A stretch of DNA of 64,000 bases, taken from contig JAOWBW010000181.1 of NCBI GenBank assembly GCA_026119855.1, forward strand, positions 620,001 through 684,000, read 5' to 3'. The notes beneath the pieces are model-generated. The model was not told where the DNA came from and did not search any database. It worked only from the letters and a program-made list of their open reading frames with translations. This DNA comes from Campanula takesimana (Eukaryota; Streptophyta; Magnoliopsida; Asterales; Campanulaceae). A program made the translations under genes and the position numbers. Positions 31,822 through 43,882 of the stretch are shown one piece after another (the first letter of the stretch is position 1; every line of letters begins with the position of its first letter).

Positions 31822-33736
31822 TGTTGGGTTTTGAAAAATATTGCGCAGCGGAAAGAATCAAACCCAAAGAGAATCATAAAATTCAATAATCTTATGAGGC
31901 AAATTAATTCCAAGGAAGAAATCGTTTCTTCAAGTTCTTCAAGCCTAGATCTAGCAGTCATATCAAGAAGGTGTTCTTGAGTCCGATTCGATGTGTGGAT
32001 ACCGATAGAGGGTGTTTGCTTTAGCATCTTCAAGTTCGCATTCCTATGGTCGAAAGCGTGTTCTTGAGATCGTGATTCGAAGAACGCAAGGATGAAGATT
32101 CAAACGCAAGTTTGAATATTCGAAGATCCGGAATTTTAAAGCATCAAGGTTAGTAATATAAATTCATTGAGTATTAATTTAATCATCTTGAACGGATCCA
32201 TGGGCTCATGGGTTTTGACATATTCATATGTTTGTTTCCGCTGCGCTGTTGGGTTTTGAAAAATATTGCGCAGCGGAAAGAATCAAACCCAAAGCCTAGA
32301 TCCATTCAAGATGATTAAATTAATTCAAAAGTAAATTTAGATTACTAACCGTAGTGATGCTTTAAAATTTTCCGGATCCTTTGAATCTTCTTGCTTGTGT
32401 TCTTCGTGTTCTTCGTGTTCTTCGAATCACGATCGCAAACTCGAAGGAATTGAGATCAACCCCTTCTATTGGTATCCACACGTCGAACGAACTCAAGAAC
32501 GTTTCTTGATTAGATTGCTAGATCTAGACTTGAAACCTTGAAGAAACTATTTCTTCCTTGGGATTACTTTGCCACACAAAATTATTGAATTTTATGATTC
32601 CAAATCACAAAACCAATAACCCTCTATCACTATATGTTATTTTCTCTCAAACAAAGAGTTTTGATTTCCAAAATCAAGGTGTAAGGTTGTGAAACCCGGA
32701 TGCCTCATTATATAGTGAATAGAGATCTTAATTTTGGTAATTTTGGACTGCTTTTCGTACAAGAAAAGGGAAAACTGCCAAAATTAATGCGGCGGCAAAC
32801 ATGGCCGCGTGGCCATGATTGAACCCTAGGCAAATGTGGCCGCATGGCCAACATTTCCTTTCCATGGCAAACTTGGCCGCGTGGCCATCATTTCCATGGT
32901 ATTTAATTTCCAAGTCTTTAATTCGTTCTTTGTGTGTGACCCAATAGGATTATATTAAGTTGGCAACAAGTCCAAAAACATTTGTACTTGTAAATCATAA
33001 GCGGACTCTAGCAAGCCATCATGACTACCCAATTAATATAACTTTAATAAAGTTCGCGAATCCATCATAGTTTGTATATCATAATCCTTTTGTCAACGAT
33101 GTCATTGAACATAAGTCACGGTCCAACGGTCAACTTATATTTGTTCAATACTTTCTCGATATCTGAATATGTTGATAAATCAAATGCAATTAATATCATT
33201 AATTCATTTGGGTTTGGCCAAACACTTTCATCAACATCATTCATCGAGAGGCCTAAAGCTTTGACATCTCTCTTTCAGACTGACAAATCCATTCTTGACT
33301 TATTACTCTTCCCTACTTGATTCTGATTATGCCAATCACACCCTTTATGATTACCTGGTTAAAGGCAACGTTAGAATGAGTCAAACATAATGTTCACCTA
33401 GTGGAAGACTGTGATAATCTCATGTCTAAGGATATCAATGATAGTAACTATATATGAGAGTTATATAACTATAGACCGTGATATAAATCTCATAGGCGGG
33501 TCATGTCCAGTATACATTTTACAATATATACCTATAAGTCTGATTTGTATCTCATACACATAATCATCTCATGATTATCAATCAGCCTTTATACTAGTTT
33601 CTATAATAGCCAACTAGGGACTGGATTATATGAATAAACATGTAACAGTAATAATCCAAATATCTCTTTATATAATGAAATAAATAATAACACAAACATC
33701 GTTAATAATAACGTGCCTAGGGCATACACACCAACA
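31822..33736 (-). repeat. Copia B 5' LTR
   Basis: On the plus strand begins TGTTGGGTTTTG and ends ACACACCAACA. A second copy of its first 45 bp starts at 32247, and between the two lies an inverted copy of U5-like sequence (see the inverted repeat at 31905-32565). Confidence 0.93.
31905..32565. repeat. Long inverted repeat inside the Copia B LTR
   Basis: 31905-32245 reads in plus sense like a Copia LTR 3' portion (GATCCGGAATTTTAAAGCATC, TTAATTTAATCATCTTGAA, TTTCCGCTGCGC). 32265-32565 is the same region in minus sense. The arms of about 300-340 bp are roughly 75-80% alike by eye. The 3' LTR has the equivalent pair at about 24520-24860 and 24880-25180, so the structure predates the insertion. 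The extra block is 425 bp (31822-32246). Confidence 0.88.
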
Positions 33737-34118
33737 ATTAAGAGAACCTTCCTTCTCAAACATTTGTATTGATCTTTTTGATGAACTATGGTGGATTACA
33801 GAGTAGGTTGTGTAAGCGTGTGTGATTGTGTGCCTCCCAGCTCGGTTTAAATACAATTTAGAGATAAGAAACCTAATACAAATTAACCAACTATCCTACA
33901 ATCTTGGATCCTATCTTCAAGGAGTGGAGACGTGGTCAAGGACGCCGTTGATGGTTGTTTTCTTTTCTTATCACATGTGCTTTTTGTTGTTTTAACACCT
34001 ACAGATATCATCAATAAAATAGGAAATAATTAATAATGTAAAATATACCTGCTGCTCAAGATGTAGCAATCCTGGAGGTGATTGAAGATGGGAACGACTT
34101 GAAATTTTACCCATAACA
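33737..34118 (-). repeat. Gypsy C 3' LTR, larger part
   Basis: Continues 24125-24284 after the Copia B insertion and matches 42954-43334. It ends CCATAACA, followed on the minus-strand upstream side by the polypurine tract AAGTTTGGGGGCAAT (34119-34133). Confidence 0.93.
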
Positions 34119-34389
34119 ATTGCCCCCAAACTTATCTGATAATGATATACGGGGAAGATAAGTTTCTTAGATGAACGTGGCCTGATGGGACGGTTAGAGT
34201 AACCAGCGGTCTTGCCCAACACATCAATTAATTGTGTCTTGGGAGAAGAGGAGTCTAGACCACTAGGGTTCATAAAATCCCCTAAGGGTTCCTCCCTCCT
34301 ACTCATATTTTAAGACGGTGGAATTGAGGTACTCTTCTTTCTCTCTTCTTAATTTTTTCTTCTTTCTACAAAATCTTTCCTTTTAAAAT

Positions 34390-36033
34390 ATGAAGAAGAT
34401 ATTGAAATTTTCTAAAATTGGTACTTCGAAAGATGATCCTAACGTCTTCGTCTTCGAGGGTTTACTCGTGAAACCTGATAACGAGATTTTCTTTTTCAAC
34501 AATACTTTGATTCAGGCTTTGAAAACCCGTAAATGCTTTCCAAATCAAACGTTTTTTCGCTCCTTCGATGTATCTTTTAAAGTCAATTCCATTTCTGAGG
34601 CTTGGGTTTCTTTCTATGAATACCCTTTTTCTCTAGGGTTTAGCTTTCCTTTTCCCCCTTTAATTTCTGAATTCTTTAAAAAAAACACAATTGGCGTATG
34701 TTCAAATGATGCCCATGACCTGGAGAGTTTTTGTTGTTGTCTTGAGAGTGAACCGAGAGCGTGGGTTAGATATAGGTTTGAGTGAGATGGCCATTTTATA
34801 TGACCTACAATCTTTTGGGTCAAAAAGGTATGTTTTTAAGAAAAAGCCAAAAAAAGGGTTTGATGGTCCCCAAAGCATCAGTAAATGATAGAGGGTGGAG
34901 AGGAAAATTTTTCTTTGTTGAGAGAGCTTCACTCGAAGGTGGTGAGAATTTGGCCAAAGAGTGGAACAGGGGAGGTATGATTCTTGAATGTCTTTCAGTT
35001 TAAGTTTGTTGTATCTTTAAATTGACACTTTTTTCTTTTCTTTGCAGAGATCAAGTGGGAGGAACTATTCCCTCCAAAAGATGATTCAGAGTCTAAGGTT
35101 GCTTCGTTCTTTTGTCTTACCAAAGAGGAAAGGAGTATTAAGATTGGAGAAGAAGTTGAACCGACTGAAGAGGGTACCATGTCTACAGGTATAACTCTAA
35201 ATTCTTGTTGATTTTCTTTGTTGCATAAGCTCATGAATTTCTTCTTTGTTTTGCAGTTTCAAGGCCAACCATGGAGATTTCATTTGACGATCTGGATAGC
35301 CTAGTTGGAGATCTCTCAACCAATCCAGTGGATAAGCCCCCGTTGTTCCAAAAATGGAGATTCCAGATACTGGTACTGTCAGTTCAAGATTGAAGAAGAG
35401 AAAGGCAGTTATTGAAGGGAAGGAAATTGTGGAGATTGATACTTTTTGCAACCTGAGTGTGGACGAAGTGAAGAAGAAGTTCTTGGCTCTAGCCTCGAGT
35501 GTAAGTTTTTAGTAAGCTATCTTTGAATTACATATACTTGTACACCTTTAATAATTTATTTTGTTTCTGTATAGGCTTTTGGGAGTGTAGATACCCGAGT
35601 TGAAGCTTTAAGTGATAAAAATAAGAAATTGAAGAGTGAAGTGACTCGTGTGAAGAGGGATGCCAAAGAATAATTAACAAGTTGGGAGAAAGAAAGAGAA
35701 ATTTTCGAGAAAAAGATTGCTGATCTCATTGGGGAAAATTCAGATTTGAAACAAAGGATTGCATCTATCCAAGATGCTAATACCCTTGAGATAGAGGAGA
35801 TAAAGACTACCCTTACCAAGTCTGCGGCGAAAAGGATGGTGGAGATCAAGATAAGAATGATTCAAGAGTTCCATAAAGGGAAGCATGAGGCTTGGGACCT
35901 GGAGAAAGAGAGTACTATCTTGAAGAGGTTCAATGGTGATGCGGTTGAAGTTGGTGAGGTCTCTTCCAATGCTGCAGTTCCAGTGATCGAAGGTCAAGAC
36001 AAAGAAGATGGTCAAGAGAAGTCGAATGCCTGA
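34390..36033 (+). pseudogene. Antisense passenger gene of Gypsy C, Transposase_28-like, multi-exon
   Basis: Exon 1 (34390-34975) carries FYEYPFSLGFSFPFPPLISE, the hallmark of the plant putative gypsy-type transposon domain (Transposase_28 family), then MTWRVFVVVLRVNRERG and RGWRGKFFFV in shifted frames. The frame changes near the A-run at about 34680 and again near 34850. Further exons start after TTTGCAG at 35047, TTTGCAG at 35257 and GTATAG at 35574, with donors GTATGA, GTATAA and GTAAGT. The last exon is a coiled coil ending GQDKEDGQEKSNA, with one stop at about 35670. Introns survive because the gene is antisense to the element. The exact role is unknown. Confidence 0.75.
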
Positions 36034-37044
36034 TTGTAAGATGGTTTTATCTTGAACAATGGTTGGTTTTGATATATTTGGTTTTTCTAAACTTTTTTGG
36101 TATTTTGGATGTAATGGCCCATAAGGGTTAAAGACAAGTAGTTTTTAGGTTTATAGATGTTGGGTTGGTCCAACATGATGCAAGTTCAGGATTTTGATAG
36201 GTTTCAGTCTTTGGTAGAATATGATAGCTTTTTGGAATTTGGTAGTTTACTTTTGGTAAAAAATGTCAGAGTGTTCTGAAAATCAAGTTGTAACAATCTT
36301 GTGTAAGGTGTTATAACCTTTAAAATACTCTGTTTGATATGAAAATATTAAAAACCTTTTGTCTTAGATGACATGAATATGCCATAACCAGTTGAAAATG
36401 TCTTAAGTTCAATATTTAATTAAGTGGAAATGGGGGGTGCGTATATATAAACATACGTGCCCATTCCTCAAATTAACTATTATTGAAATCTTGCGCTCCA
36501 GGCGAAGGTGTATCAACCTTGATTTAAAACAAAAGAAAGTCAATTTCTTTAAACCTTTGAAGGGAATTAGAACCTTGAACTTAGGATGAGATGGCCAATC
36601 TCAAGTTGTTGTCTTCTCAGGATCTCCAGAAACAAGTGTTACTTTCTTGCAAAAACGAGAATACGTTAATAATTTGACATCTTGTCTGATATCATTTTTA
36701 TTAATAAGAATAAAATTTGCATAAGAAATTTTATCAAAATAGATAGAAAAGAAAATTGAATCAAGATAAAATCATACCTGTATCATTACCTTAAGATGTT
36801 AACAACTTTAAAGATGTTGACATCTTTATTTATTATCATCAAATGATATGCATTTCAGATTGATTGTCCTAAGTTTCCTTTCAAGACAGAAACATGTTAG
36901 GATTGGGTGTTAGCTTAGCTAACACCCCTCCGATGCTTAAGTCAGTAATGCTTTGAAAAAAATATAAATAAAATGGAAATACTTTATTGAAATGACATAA
37001 TATTAAAGACGTACCTGTTCTTCTAAATCTTAAAAATTTAAGAC
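36034..37044 (-). other. Gypsy C 3' non-coding region between integrase and antisense gene
   Basis: About 1 kb of AT-rich sequence. It matches 19380-20250 of Gypsy B in several stretches (GGCGAAGGTGTA, GGTTGGGTGTTAGCTT, CCTCCGATGCTTAAGTCAGT). It contains the 3' end of the antisense gene transcript. No other gene is seen. Confidence 0.6.
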
Positions 37045-38275
37045 TTACATGAAGTATGCTTTAAGATGGATAGCATTCCATGATCTGGGGATTCTTACAC
37101 CTTCCAAGGTTGATAACCAATATGCCCCATTCCCTGCATCTGCGTCTATTAAGTAAGGCCCTTCCCATTTTGGTGCCAACTTGCCAGCATTGAGCTCCCT
37201 TGTGTTTTGGATCACCTTTCTTAGTACCAAGTCACCAACCTGGAACTTTCTTAATCTGACATTCTTGTTGTAAGATTTTGTAATCCTTTGCTGATATGCT
37301 GCCATCCTGACTCTTGCCATATCCCTCAATTCATCAATGGTATCTAGATCTTGTACCAAGATGATGCTATTTAGCTCGGGAGTCAGCAATCCATATCTTG
37401 CCGAGGGGACGACGACTTCAGCAGGAATGACTGCTTCTGATCCAAAGACTAGAGAGTAACGAGTCTGACCCGTTGCGTTCTCGGGTGTTGTTCTATTTGC
37501 CCATAAGACAAAAGGCAATTCTTCAGCCCATCTTCCCTTCTTCTGATCCAATCTCTTTATTAAGTTGAAAATAATGATCTTGTTGCTAGATTCAGCCTGT
37601 CCATTTGCTTGGGGATGCACTGGTGATGATGTTACCATCTTAACCCCCCATATTGAGAGAAAATCTTGAGTCTTCTTGCTAATAAACTGGGAACCATTGT
37701 CACATATTATCTCTGAAGGGATACCGAACCTGCTGAAGATATTCTTCTTAATGAAAGATATAACCTCCTTATCACGAACTTGAACATAGGCCTCGGCTTC
37801 GATCCACTTGGAAAAAGAATCTGTCATTGCTAGTAAGAACACATTTCCTCTAGGAGCTTTAGGTAATTTCTCAACAATGTCCATTCCCCAAGTCATGAAG
37901 GGCTAAGGGGATAAAATAGGATGCATCATTTCTGCAGGCTGGTGTAAGATGTCACCATGTCTTTGGCAAGAATCACACTTGGAGTATTATGCTGCATCTT
38001 GATGGGTGGTAGGCCAAAAATACCCGATCCTAAGAGCTTTGGTGTACAAACTTCTGCCCCTAGACTGATTTCCACACAAGCCTTCATGAAGCTCTTTTAA
38101 GATTGCCACAGCTTGCTCAGGTTCTAAACACCTTAAGTTTGGTCTTGCAAAAGATTTTCTGAACAAAACATTATCTATCAATAAATATCTTACATTTCTT
38201 ACCCTGAGTGCTTTTGCATTCTTCTCTTGCGGTGGGATGGTACCATCTTGGAGATATTTAATTATCGGTGAGGTC
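37045..38275 (-). pseudogene. Gypsy C integrase
   Basis: The zinc-binding N-terminal part lies at 38181-37930 (ELHEGLCGNQSRG, then CDSCQRHGD after a stop). The core is open at 37896-37045 with GMDIVEKLPKAP, IICDNGSQF and ANGQAESSNK supplying D, D and E. The C-terminal end is KWEGPYLIDADAGNGAYWLS and HLKAYFM. At least two stops split the N-terminal part from the core. Confidence 0.92.
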
Positions 38276-39246
38276 TAGAATGGTTCATTCTGTGCTTCTT
38301 GTACGTCATCATCTACATAGAATAATTCCATTCTCTCTATAGCTGGAATGTTGACATGAACAATAGGTATGTTAGTTTGAGTTAGACTTTTGAAGGCGGA
38401 GCCAAGGTTGGCTAGAGCATCTGCTTGAGAGTTTTCTTCCTGGGGAATCTGTTCTATCTTGAAAATTTTAAATTTCCTGGCCAAGATCTTCACAACTTCC
38501 AAGTATGATGTCATCTTTACGTTCTTGGCTGCATAAGATCCGTTAAAATGATTGACTAATAACAATGAATCACAATATACCTGGATGACTTTGATGTTGA
38601 GATATAGTGTCACAGTTAGCCTTACTATAAGGGCTTCATATTCTGCCTCATTATTGGTAGCTTTAAAATCACAACTAATAGCTTGTGGTATAATGTCCCC
38701 TTGTGGCGATTTTAGTACAATTCCCAGACCTGTTCCTCTCATGTTTGATGCCCCATCATTGTACAATGTCCATTCAGCCATGGTGTCACCATCTTGAAGT
38801 TGTTGGACTTCTATGTCTACTTCTGGTTGCATGTTTGGACTGAAATCTGCCACAAAATCTGCAAGAGCTTGTGATTTTATCGCCGTCCTTGGTTCATACT
38901 TGATATCATAAGTTCTTAGTTGAGCTGACCACTTCGCAATCCTTCCTGACATTTCTGGTTTTCTCATAACGTTCTTAAGAGGATAGTTAGTATGAATATA
39001 AATAACATGAGTTTCAAAATAATGTCTTAACTTAATTGAAGCAGTAATTAAAGCTAAGATTAATATTTCAAGATGGGAGTACCTGGTTTCCGCATCAAGA
39101 AGAGTCTTACTTACATGACAAATGGGATGTTGGCTACCATCTTGCTCTATAACCAAGACTGCACTTACTGTTGTTTCTGAAATGGCTAGATATGCATATA
39201 GTGGCTCGCCTTCTTCAGGTTTGACCAATAATGGAGGTGTTGACAA
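38275..39246 (-). pseudogene. Gypsy C RNase H and second (archaeal-type) RNase H
   Basis: The first RNase H follows the RT thumb (YLAISETTVSAVLVIEQDG, CHVSKTLLDAETRYSHLE). The second begins EWTLYNDGASNMRGTGLGIV and continues ATNNEAEYEALIVRL, VYCDSLLLVNHFNG and SQADALANLGSAF. This carries the D-E-D-D pattern of a dual RNase H, a Tat-lineage mark. The frame is open across 324 codons but broken from RT by a stop near 39280. Confidence 0.92.
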
Positions 39247-39279
39247 GTATTCTTTCAGATCTTGGAAGGCCTTCTCATG

Positions 39280-40317
39280 TTACTGCGCCCACTCAAACTT
39301 GCTATTCTTCTTTAAGATGTCATAGAATGGCTTGCATCTTTCAGAAGATTTGGAAATAAACCTGTTGAGTGCTGCCACCTTTCCAGTCAATCTTTGTACT
39401 TCTTTAACAGATCGAGGTGACGCCAAGTTGATGATAGCTCTGATTTTCTCTGGGCTTACCTCTATGCCTCTTTGCGTTACCATATAACCCAGAAATTTAC
39501 CAGACCTCATACCAAAATTACACTTTGTTGGATTCAGCTTCATGTTGAAAGCATCCAAGATGTTGAACGCTTCAGTAAGATCTCGAACATGGTTCTCCGT
39601 CTTTTTTTATTTTACCACCATGTCATCGATGTATACTTCCATGGTATTACCAATTTGATCTTTGAACATCATGTTGACCAACTTCTGATATGTTTCACCT
39701 GCATTTCTTAGTCCAAAAGGCATAGCAATATAACAATATATACCTGAGGGTGTAATGAAGGCAGTGTCCTCTTGGTCAGATGGTTCCATCTGGATCTGCT
39801 GGAACCTGAAGATGCATCCATAAACGTCAAGATCTCGTGCCCTGATGTTGCATCAACCAAGGTGTCAATGTGTGGCAAAGGGAAGGGATCTTTAGGACAG
39901 GCCTTGTTTAGGTCCGTGAAGTCAACACAAACTCTCCACTTGCCCCCTCTCTTTTCCACCACAACTACGTTAGCCAACCACTTCGGATATTCTACTTTTC
40001 TGATCATCTTTGCTTTCAATAACTTGTCAACTTCATCTTTGGTGATTTGGTTCCTCTCTTGAGCAAACTTTTTTCTTTTCTGATGAACTGGTTTGAAAGA
40101 TGGGTTAATGTTAAGCTTATGAGTTATCACATCTTTGCTGATCCCTGTTATGTCTTCATGTTTCCAGGCAAAGCGCTTGACTCTTTCTTTCAAGAGGGTC
40201 ATCAATTCTTCTTCGAATCCAGCTGGTACATCTTGGCCAATCAGCACCTTCAAGTCCGGATTTGAGGGATCCAATATTACTTCTTTTACATCATGCTCCC
40301 TTGCTTCCAAGACTTGA
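39280..40317 (-). pseudogene. Gypsy C reverse transcriptase
   Basis: Segments in order: KWRVCVDFTDLNKACPKDPF (in 40310-39708), YCYIAMPFGLRNAGETYQK and EVYIDDMVVK with the YIDD catalytic box (39789-39607), and MKLNPTKCNFGMRSGKFLGY (39558-39280). A frameshift near 39780 and stops near 39605 and 39560 divide them. Confidence 0.93.
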
Positions 40318-40544
40318 CGTGCTTTTTTTCTTTAATTGCTATGCTTGTCTCGGAGATGTCGATGCCTTCATGGATGTCATGTAACAGTTCTTTGCCATCT
40401 GCGGATCACTGAAGATTGTAACAACTCCCCAAGGTGTAGGCATCTTCAGCACTGATGATAAGTTGATGGTACTGCCTTCATTGCATGGATCCAAGGTCTG
40501 CCCATAATGACATTATAGCTTGTAGCACAGTCAACCACACAAAA

Positions 40545-40772
40545 TCACTCCATAGAGTTAACACCTTCAACATACACTGGAAGCATAATCTCTCCCATAG
40601 TATCTTTGGTTTCTCCGCTGAATCCCACAAGAACCAAAGTTCTCTTAATTACGCTCTCCATTGGGATGTTCATTTCTTTCAATGCCTCCACCGTGATAAA
40701 ATTTACGGAACTGCCCCCATCTACCAAAATTCGTCTCACCTTACAATTGGCAATTTGTAGGGCAATCACCAA
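40545..40772 (-). pseudogene. Gypsy C aspartic protease
   Basis: RRILVDGGSSVNFI is the retropepsin active-site loop, with DGGSS in place of the commoner DTGSS or DSGSS. It is followed by VLVGFSGETKDTMGEI. Frame breaks on both sides separate it from gag and RT. Confidence 0.88.
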
Positions 40773-40859
40773 GGCATCATGATGAGGATCTAGAACATTT
40801 TCACGATCTTCTTCTTTAAAGGTGACGACATCTTGAGAGGTTGAATTTGAAATCTTCTT

Positions 40860-42732
40860 CTAATTTCTTGGCTTCTCATCCTTGGAGTCCTTGGCATGTT
40901 GTTTAGCTGCAGAATAAGAAGTACCACAAATATCAGAACCACCACTAATCATATTAATTACCTTAGTTACCGGTGGAGGAGAAGATGGTCTCTCAGGGAC
41001 TGCTTCCTTGTTTTCTGTTTTGTTCTTCCTGTGACGGAGAAGCTCTTTAAGATAGCCCTTGGAAAGCAAGTAACTCAATTCTTTCCACAAGGCGATGCAA
41101 TCTTCAGTAAGATGTCCGAAATCTTCGTGGTAGGCACACCACTTAGATTTATCATTCCATCCTGTAGGTTTGTCATTCTTCCTGGGCACCTTTCTTTGTC
41201 TCCAAGATTGTTCATTGCACACAAGACTCCTGCAACATCAACAAAAAAACAATAATAATAAATATTTGGACACTGAGTATCATCTTTGTTTTCATCTTCA
41301 ACATAATTGATCTTATCAGGATCGTTTCTGTGATATGGTCTGGATCTGTGATGCTCTGGTGAGATGTCTCGATCTTCCTGTCAGGATTGTCGTATGCTGA
41401 AGATTTTCCAAAGGTCTTTGATTGCTGCACCTTCTCTTCCTCAAGTCTGCTGAATCTTAATGCCCTGTTGCGTACATCTTCCATCTTCTTACAAGGGTTC
41501 ATCACCAACTCTTCATAAAATGGGGAATCCTTCTTCAGGCCCATTCTAAATGCTTCTATTGTCGTAGCCATATCAAGACTGGGTATCTCCAGGACTTCCT
41601 TATCGAACCGGTTGACATAGTCCTTCAAATCCTCATTAGGTTGTTGGATAATGCGGTAGAGATCACTGGTGAGCTTTTTAAATTGTCTGCTGCAACAAAA
41701 TTGATTGTTGAACATGTTGACAAGCTGAGCAAACGAGCTGATAGATCATGGCGGTTGGCGAATCAACCACTTCAAAGCAGGTCCGACCAATGTTGAGCCA
41801 AATCCTTTGTAGAGACAAGCTTCTCTGTATTGAAGGGGTACTCTAACAATCTCCATCTTCTCTTGATAGTGGGCGATATGTTCCTCAGGATCGCTACTTC
41901 CATCATACAACTTCATACTAGGGATGTTAAAGCCTTTGGGGATGTTAATTTGTGCAATAACTGGAATGAAACGTGATTGATTGTAATATGTTGGAGAGAT
42001 TTATTGGATGGGCGGAGTGACACCAGGTACATTCATCACCAAATCTCTCAATTCTTGGAGCTGACTAGCTATGTAATTAACTGCAAAAGGATTAGTGGTA
42101 CGAGAAATATTATCGAAAGAATTTGCAAAATTAAAGTTACCAAACGGTTGGGTATTGCCAGCTGAAGATGTAATGATCATGCTGCTCCCTGGTGAAGATG
42201 GGTCCATCTTGGGATGCACCTGACACATTGAGCGTAGAGGACGAATAAGTGTTTCCTCCCTCTACTGTGAGATCAAAGATAGTAGGAGCTACAGATGTTG
42301 ACATCATAAAAGATGTGAGTCCCATTGGAGATGTAGTCTTCGCATTCTCTGTCGAACTCATTGGTATAAATTCATTGAATACCGACGAACCAGCGCCAAA
42401 ATCAAGGATCCTGGGACGTATGGGAGATACTGAATCCATCCTCTCATATAATGCCTGCTGCTCCTTCTGCATCTTCACCACAGCTTCGGCTATCAAAGAT
42501 GTGCTCTTGCCCTGCTGATCTAACTGGTGCTTCATTTGGATTAGTATGCCTTTGAGCTCAGGATGTCCACCGGGAGATGGTTGTTTCTTGCTTGCCCCCA
42601 AAGGTGGAGGAGGTGGCAATCCACTGGAAAGGGCCACTGACGTCTTTGGACTATTGCTCCCAGATGAAGTGTTAACACCACTAGTAGAACTGGTCGACTT
42701 ACCAAGCCGGAGATCATGGGTTGAGTACTCAT
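40860..42732 (-). pseudogene. Gypsy C gag
   Basis: Four overlapping open pieces: 42732-42541, 42637-42137 (a Pro-rich start, then KGILIQMKHQLDQQGKST coiled region), 42228-42001 (QELRDLVMNVPGV) and 41715-41212 (NRFDKEVLEIPSLDMATTIE, FYEELVMNPCKKMEDVRNRA). A C-terminal piece at 41222-40860 has the zinc-like WCAYHEDFGHLTEDCIALWK. At least four frame breaks occur. The Gag core closely parallels Gypsy B gag. Confidence 0.9.
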
Positions 42733-42771
42733 TTCAAATCAATAACAATTTAATAGGTTTAAAAAACCAAG

Positions 42772-42793
42772 GGCCCCTCGGTGCGCGCCAAAC
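42772..42793 (-). promoter_or_regulatory. Gypsy C primer-binding site
   Basis: Minus strand TTTGGCGCGCACCGAGGGGC directly after the LTR CA end. It resembles the TTTGGCGCCCACCGTGGGGC-type site of some Tat elements; the priming tRNA is not assigned. Confidence 0.65.
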
Positions 42794-43334
42794 TGTTTTT
42801 GTAAAAAAAACAATAAAGTATATTCTTGACTGGGAATCAAAATAAAGGAGGGTCAAATGGAATTAAAGCTAAAGAATTGCAAGATTGCACAAGGATGTAA
42901 CGAGGAAAGCCTTTGAGACAATGATCTCGCCGGCACAAAACCTCGGGAGGTGATTAAGAGCATATTCCTTCTCAAACGTTTGTATTGATCTTTTTTATGA
43001 ACTATGGAGGATTACAGAGTAGGTTGTGTAAGCGTGTGTGATTGTGTGCCTCCCAGCTCGGTTTAAATACAATTTAGAGATAAGAAACCTAATACAAAAT
43101 AACCAACTATCCTACAATTTCGGATCCTATCTTCAAGGAGTGGAGACGTGGTCAAGGACGCCGTTGATGGTTGTTTTCTTTGCTAATCACATGTGCTTTT
43201 TGTTGTTTTAACACCTGCAGATATCATCAATAAAATAGGAAATAATTAATAATGTAAAATATACCTGCTACTCAAAATGTAGCAATCCTTTAGGTAATTG
43301 AAGATGGGAACGACTTGAAATTTTACCCACAACA
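42794..43334 (-). repeat. Gypsy C 5' LTR
   Basis: 541 bp, TGTTTTTGTAAAAAAAAC to TTACCCACAACA on the plus strand. A TATA-like TTTAAATAC lies near 43060. Unlike the other LTRs here it has no obvious GC-rich inverted-repeat cluster. Confidence 0.93.
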
Positions 43335-43882
43335 GGTTTCAAGAAATCAAAGATGTGATTGCTGCTTGCAAATGCGTTATCAGAATCTATACACTGACAG
43401 GATATTATTAGTGGGTTCTTCTGCAGGTACTTTTTTTGGTCCAAATTTCTTGTCTTTTTGAAGTACTTTGGGATCAAGGGTTAATTGGTGTTAGAATGAT
43501 GATAATGAAGCACATGACTTTGATTGATTATTACTTTTGTAGTGAGGAAGATCCCTTTCTAATAGATAGCTATCCTATTTGTTGGTGGGGGTAAGAATTG
43601 AACTACAAAGATCAGATTGGCTGTTTGATTTAGTAATTATTCAGAGCAAATTTGTTTGTGGAGTAGACTGTTTTGGACTTCAGTGATATTAATTTGATTT
43701 TTTTTTTTTTACTGATGTACTGGCAAATGGGTAAATATAATTTCGTGTGAAATAAATGTTGTGTGATAATTGTGCTTATGCTATTTTAGGAATTGACTGC
43801 TGGAACTCTTTGCTTCAATTTATTGAGATTGTGTGGAGAAATTTTCATACAGTACATTTTTTTTATTTTTTTTTTGAGTTGA
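43335..43882 (+). pseudogene. Alpha/beta-hydrolase fragment, copy 1, right part
   Basis: Continues the exon of 23937-24124: FQEIKDVIAACK, then a frameshift, then DRILLVGSSAG, and a donor GTACTT at about 43427. The remainder is intron-like. No later hydrolase exon is recognised. It matches 63074-63600 closely. Confidence 0.7.

Larger units (their letters stand above)
24285..33736 (-). mobile_element. Copia element B, nearly intact pol, with an extra partial leader at its left end
   Basis: 5' LTR 31822-33736 and 3' LTR 24437-26351, each 1915 bp, with roughly 25 differences by eye (about 1.3%), so a recent insertion. The right edge is canonical (CCAACA then ATTA). The left edge is not an LTR end: beyond the 3' LTR the sequence continues into a primer site and about 150 bp of leader (24285-24434) identical in type to 31671-31820, then stops at GTGATT of the Gypsy C LTR. 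Coding on the minus strand is at 30109-26366. Confidence 0.95.
24125..43334 (-). mobile_element. Gypsy element C (Tat lineage) with antisense passenger gene; TSD GGTTT
   Basis: Flanked by GGTTT at 24120-24124 and 43335-43339. The 5' LTR is at 42794-43334 (541 bp). The 3' LTR is split by Copia B into 24125-24284 and 33737-34118 (542 bp in total). Between them, on the minus strand: primer site, gag, protease, RT, RNase H plus a second RNase H, integrase, a 3' non-coding region, an antisense gene (34390-36033) and a polypurine tract (34133-34119). The second RNase H and the antisense gene place it in the Tat lineage. Multiple frameshifts and stops make it non-functional. Without Copia B it would be about 9.76 kb. 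Confidence 0.93.
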
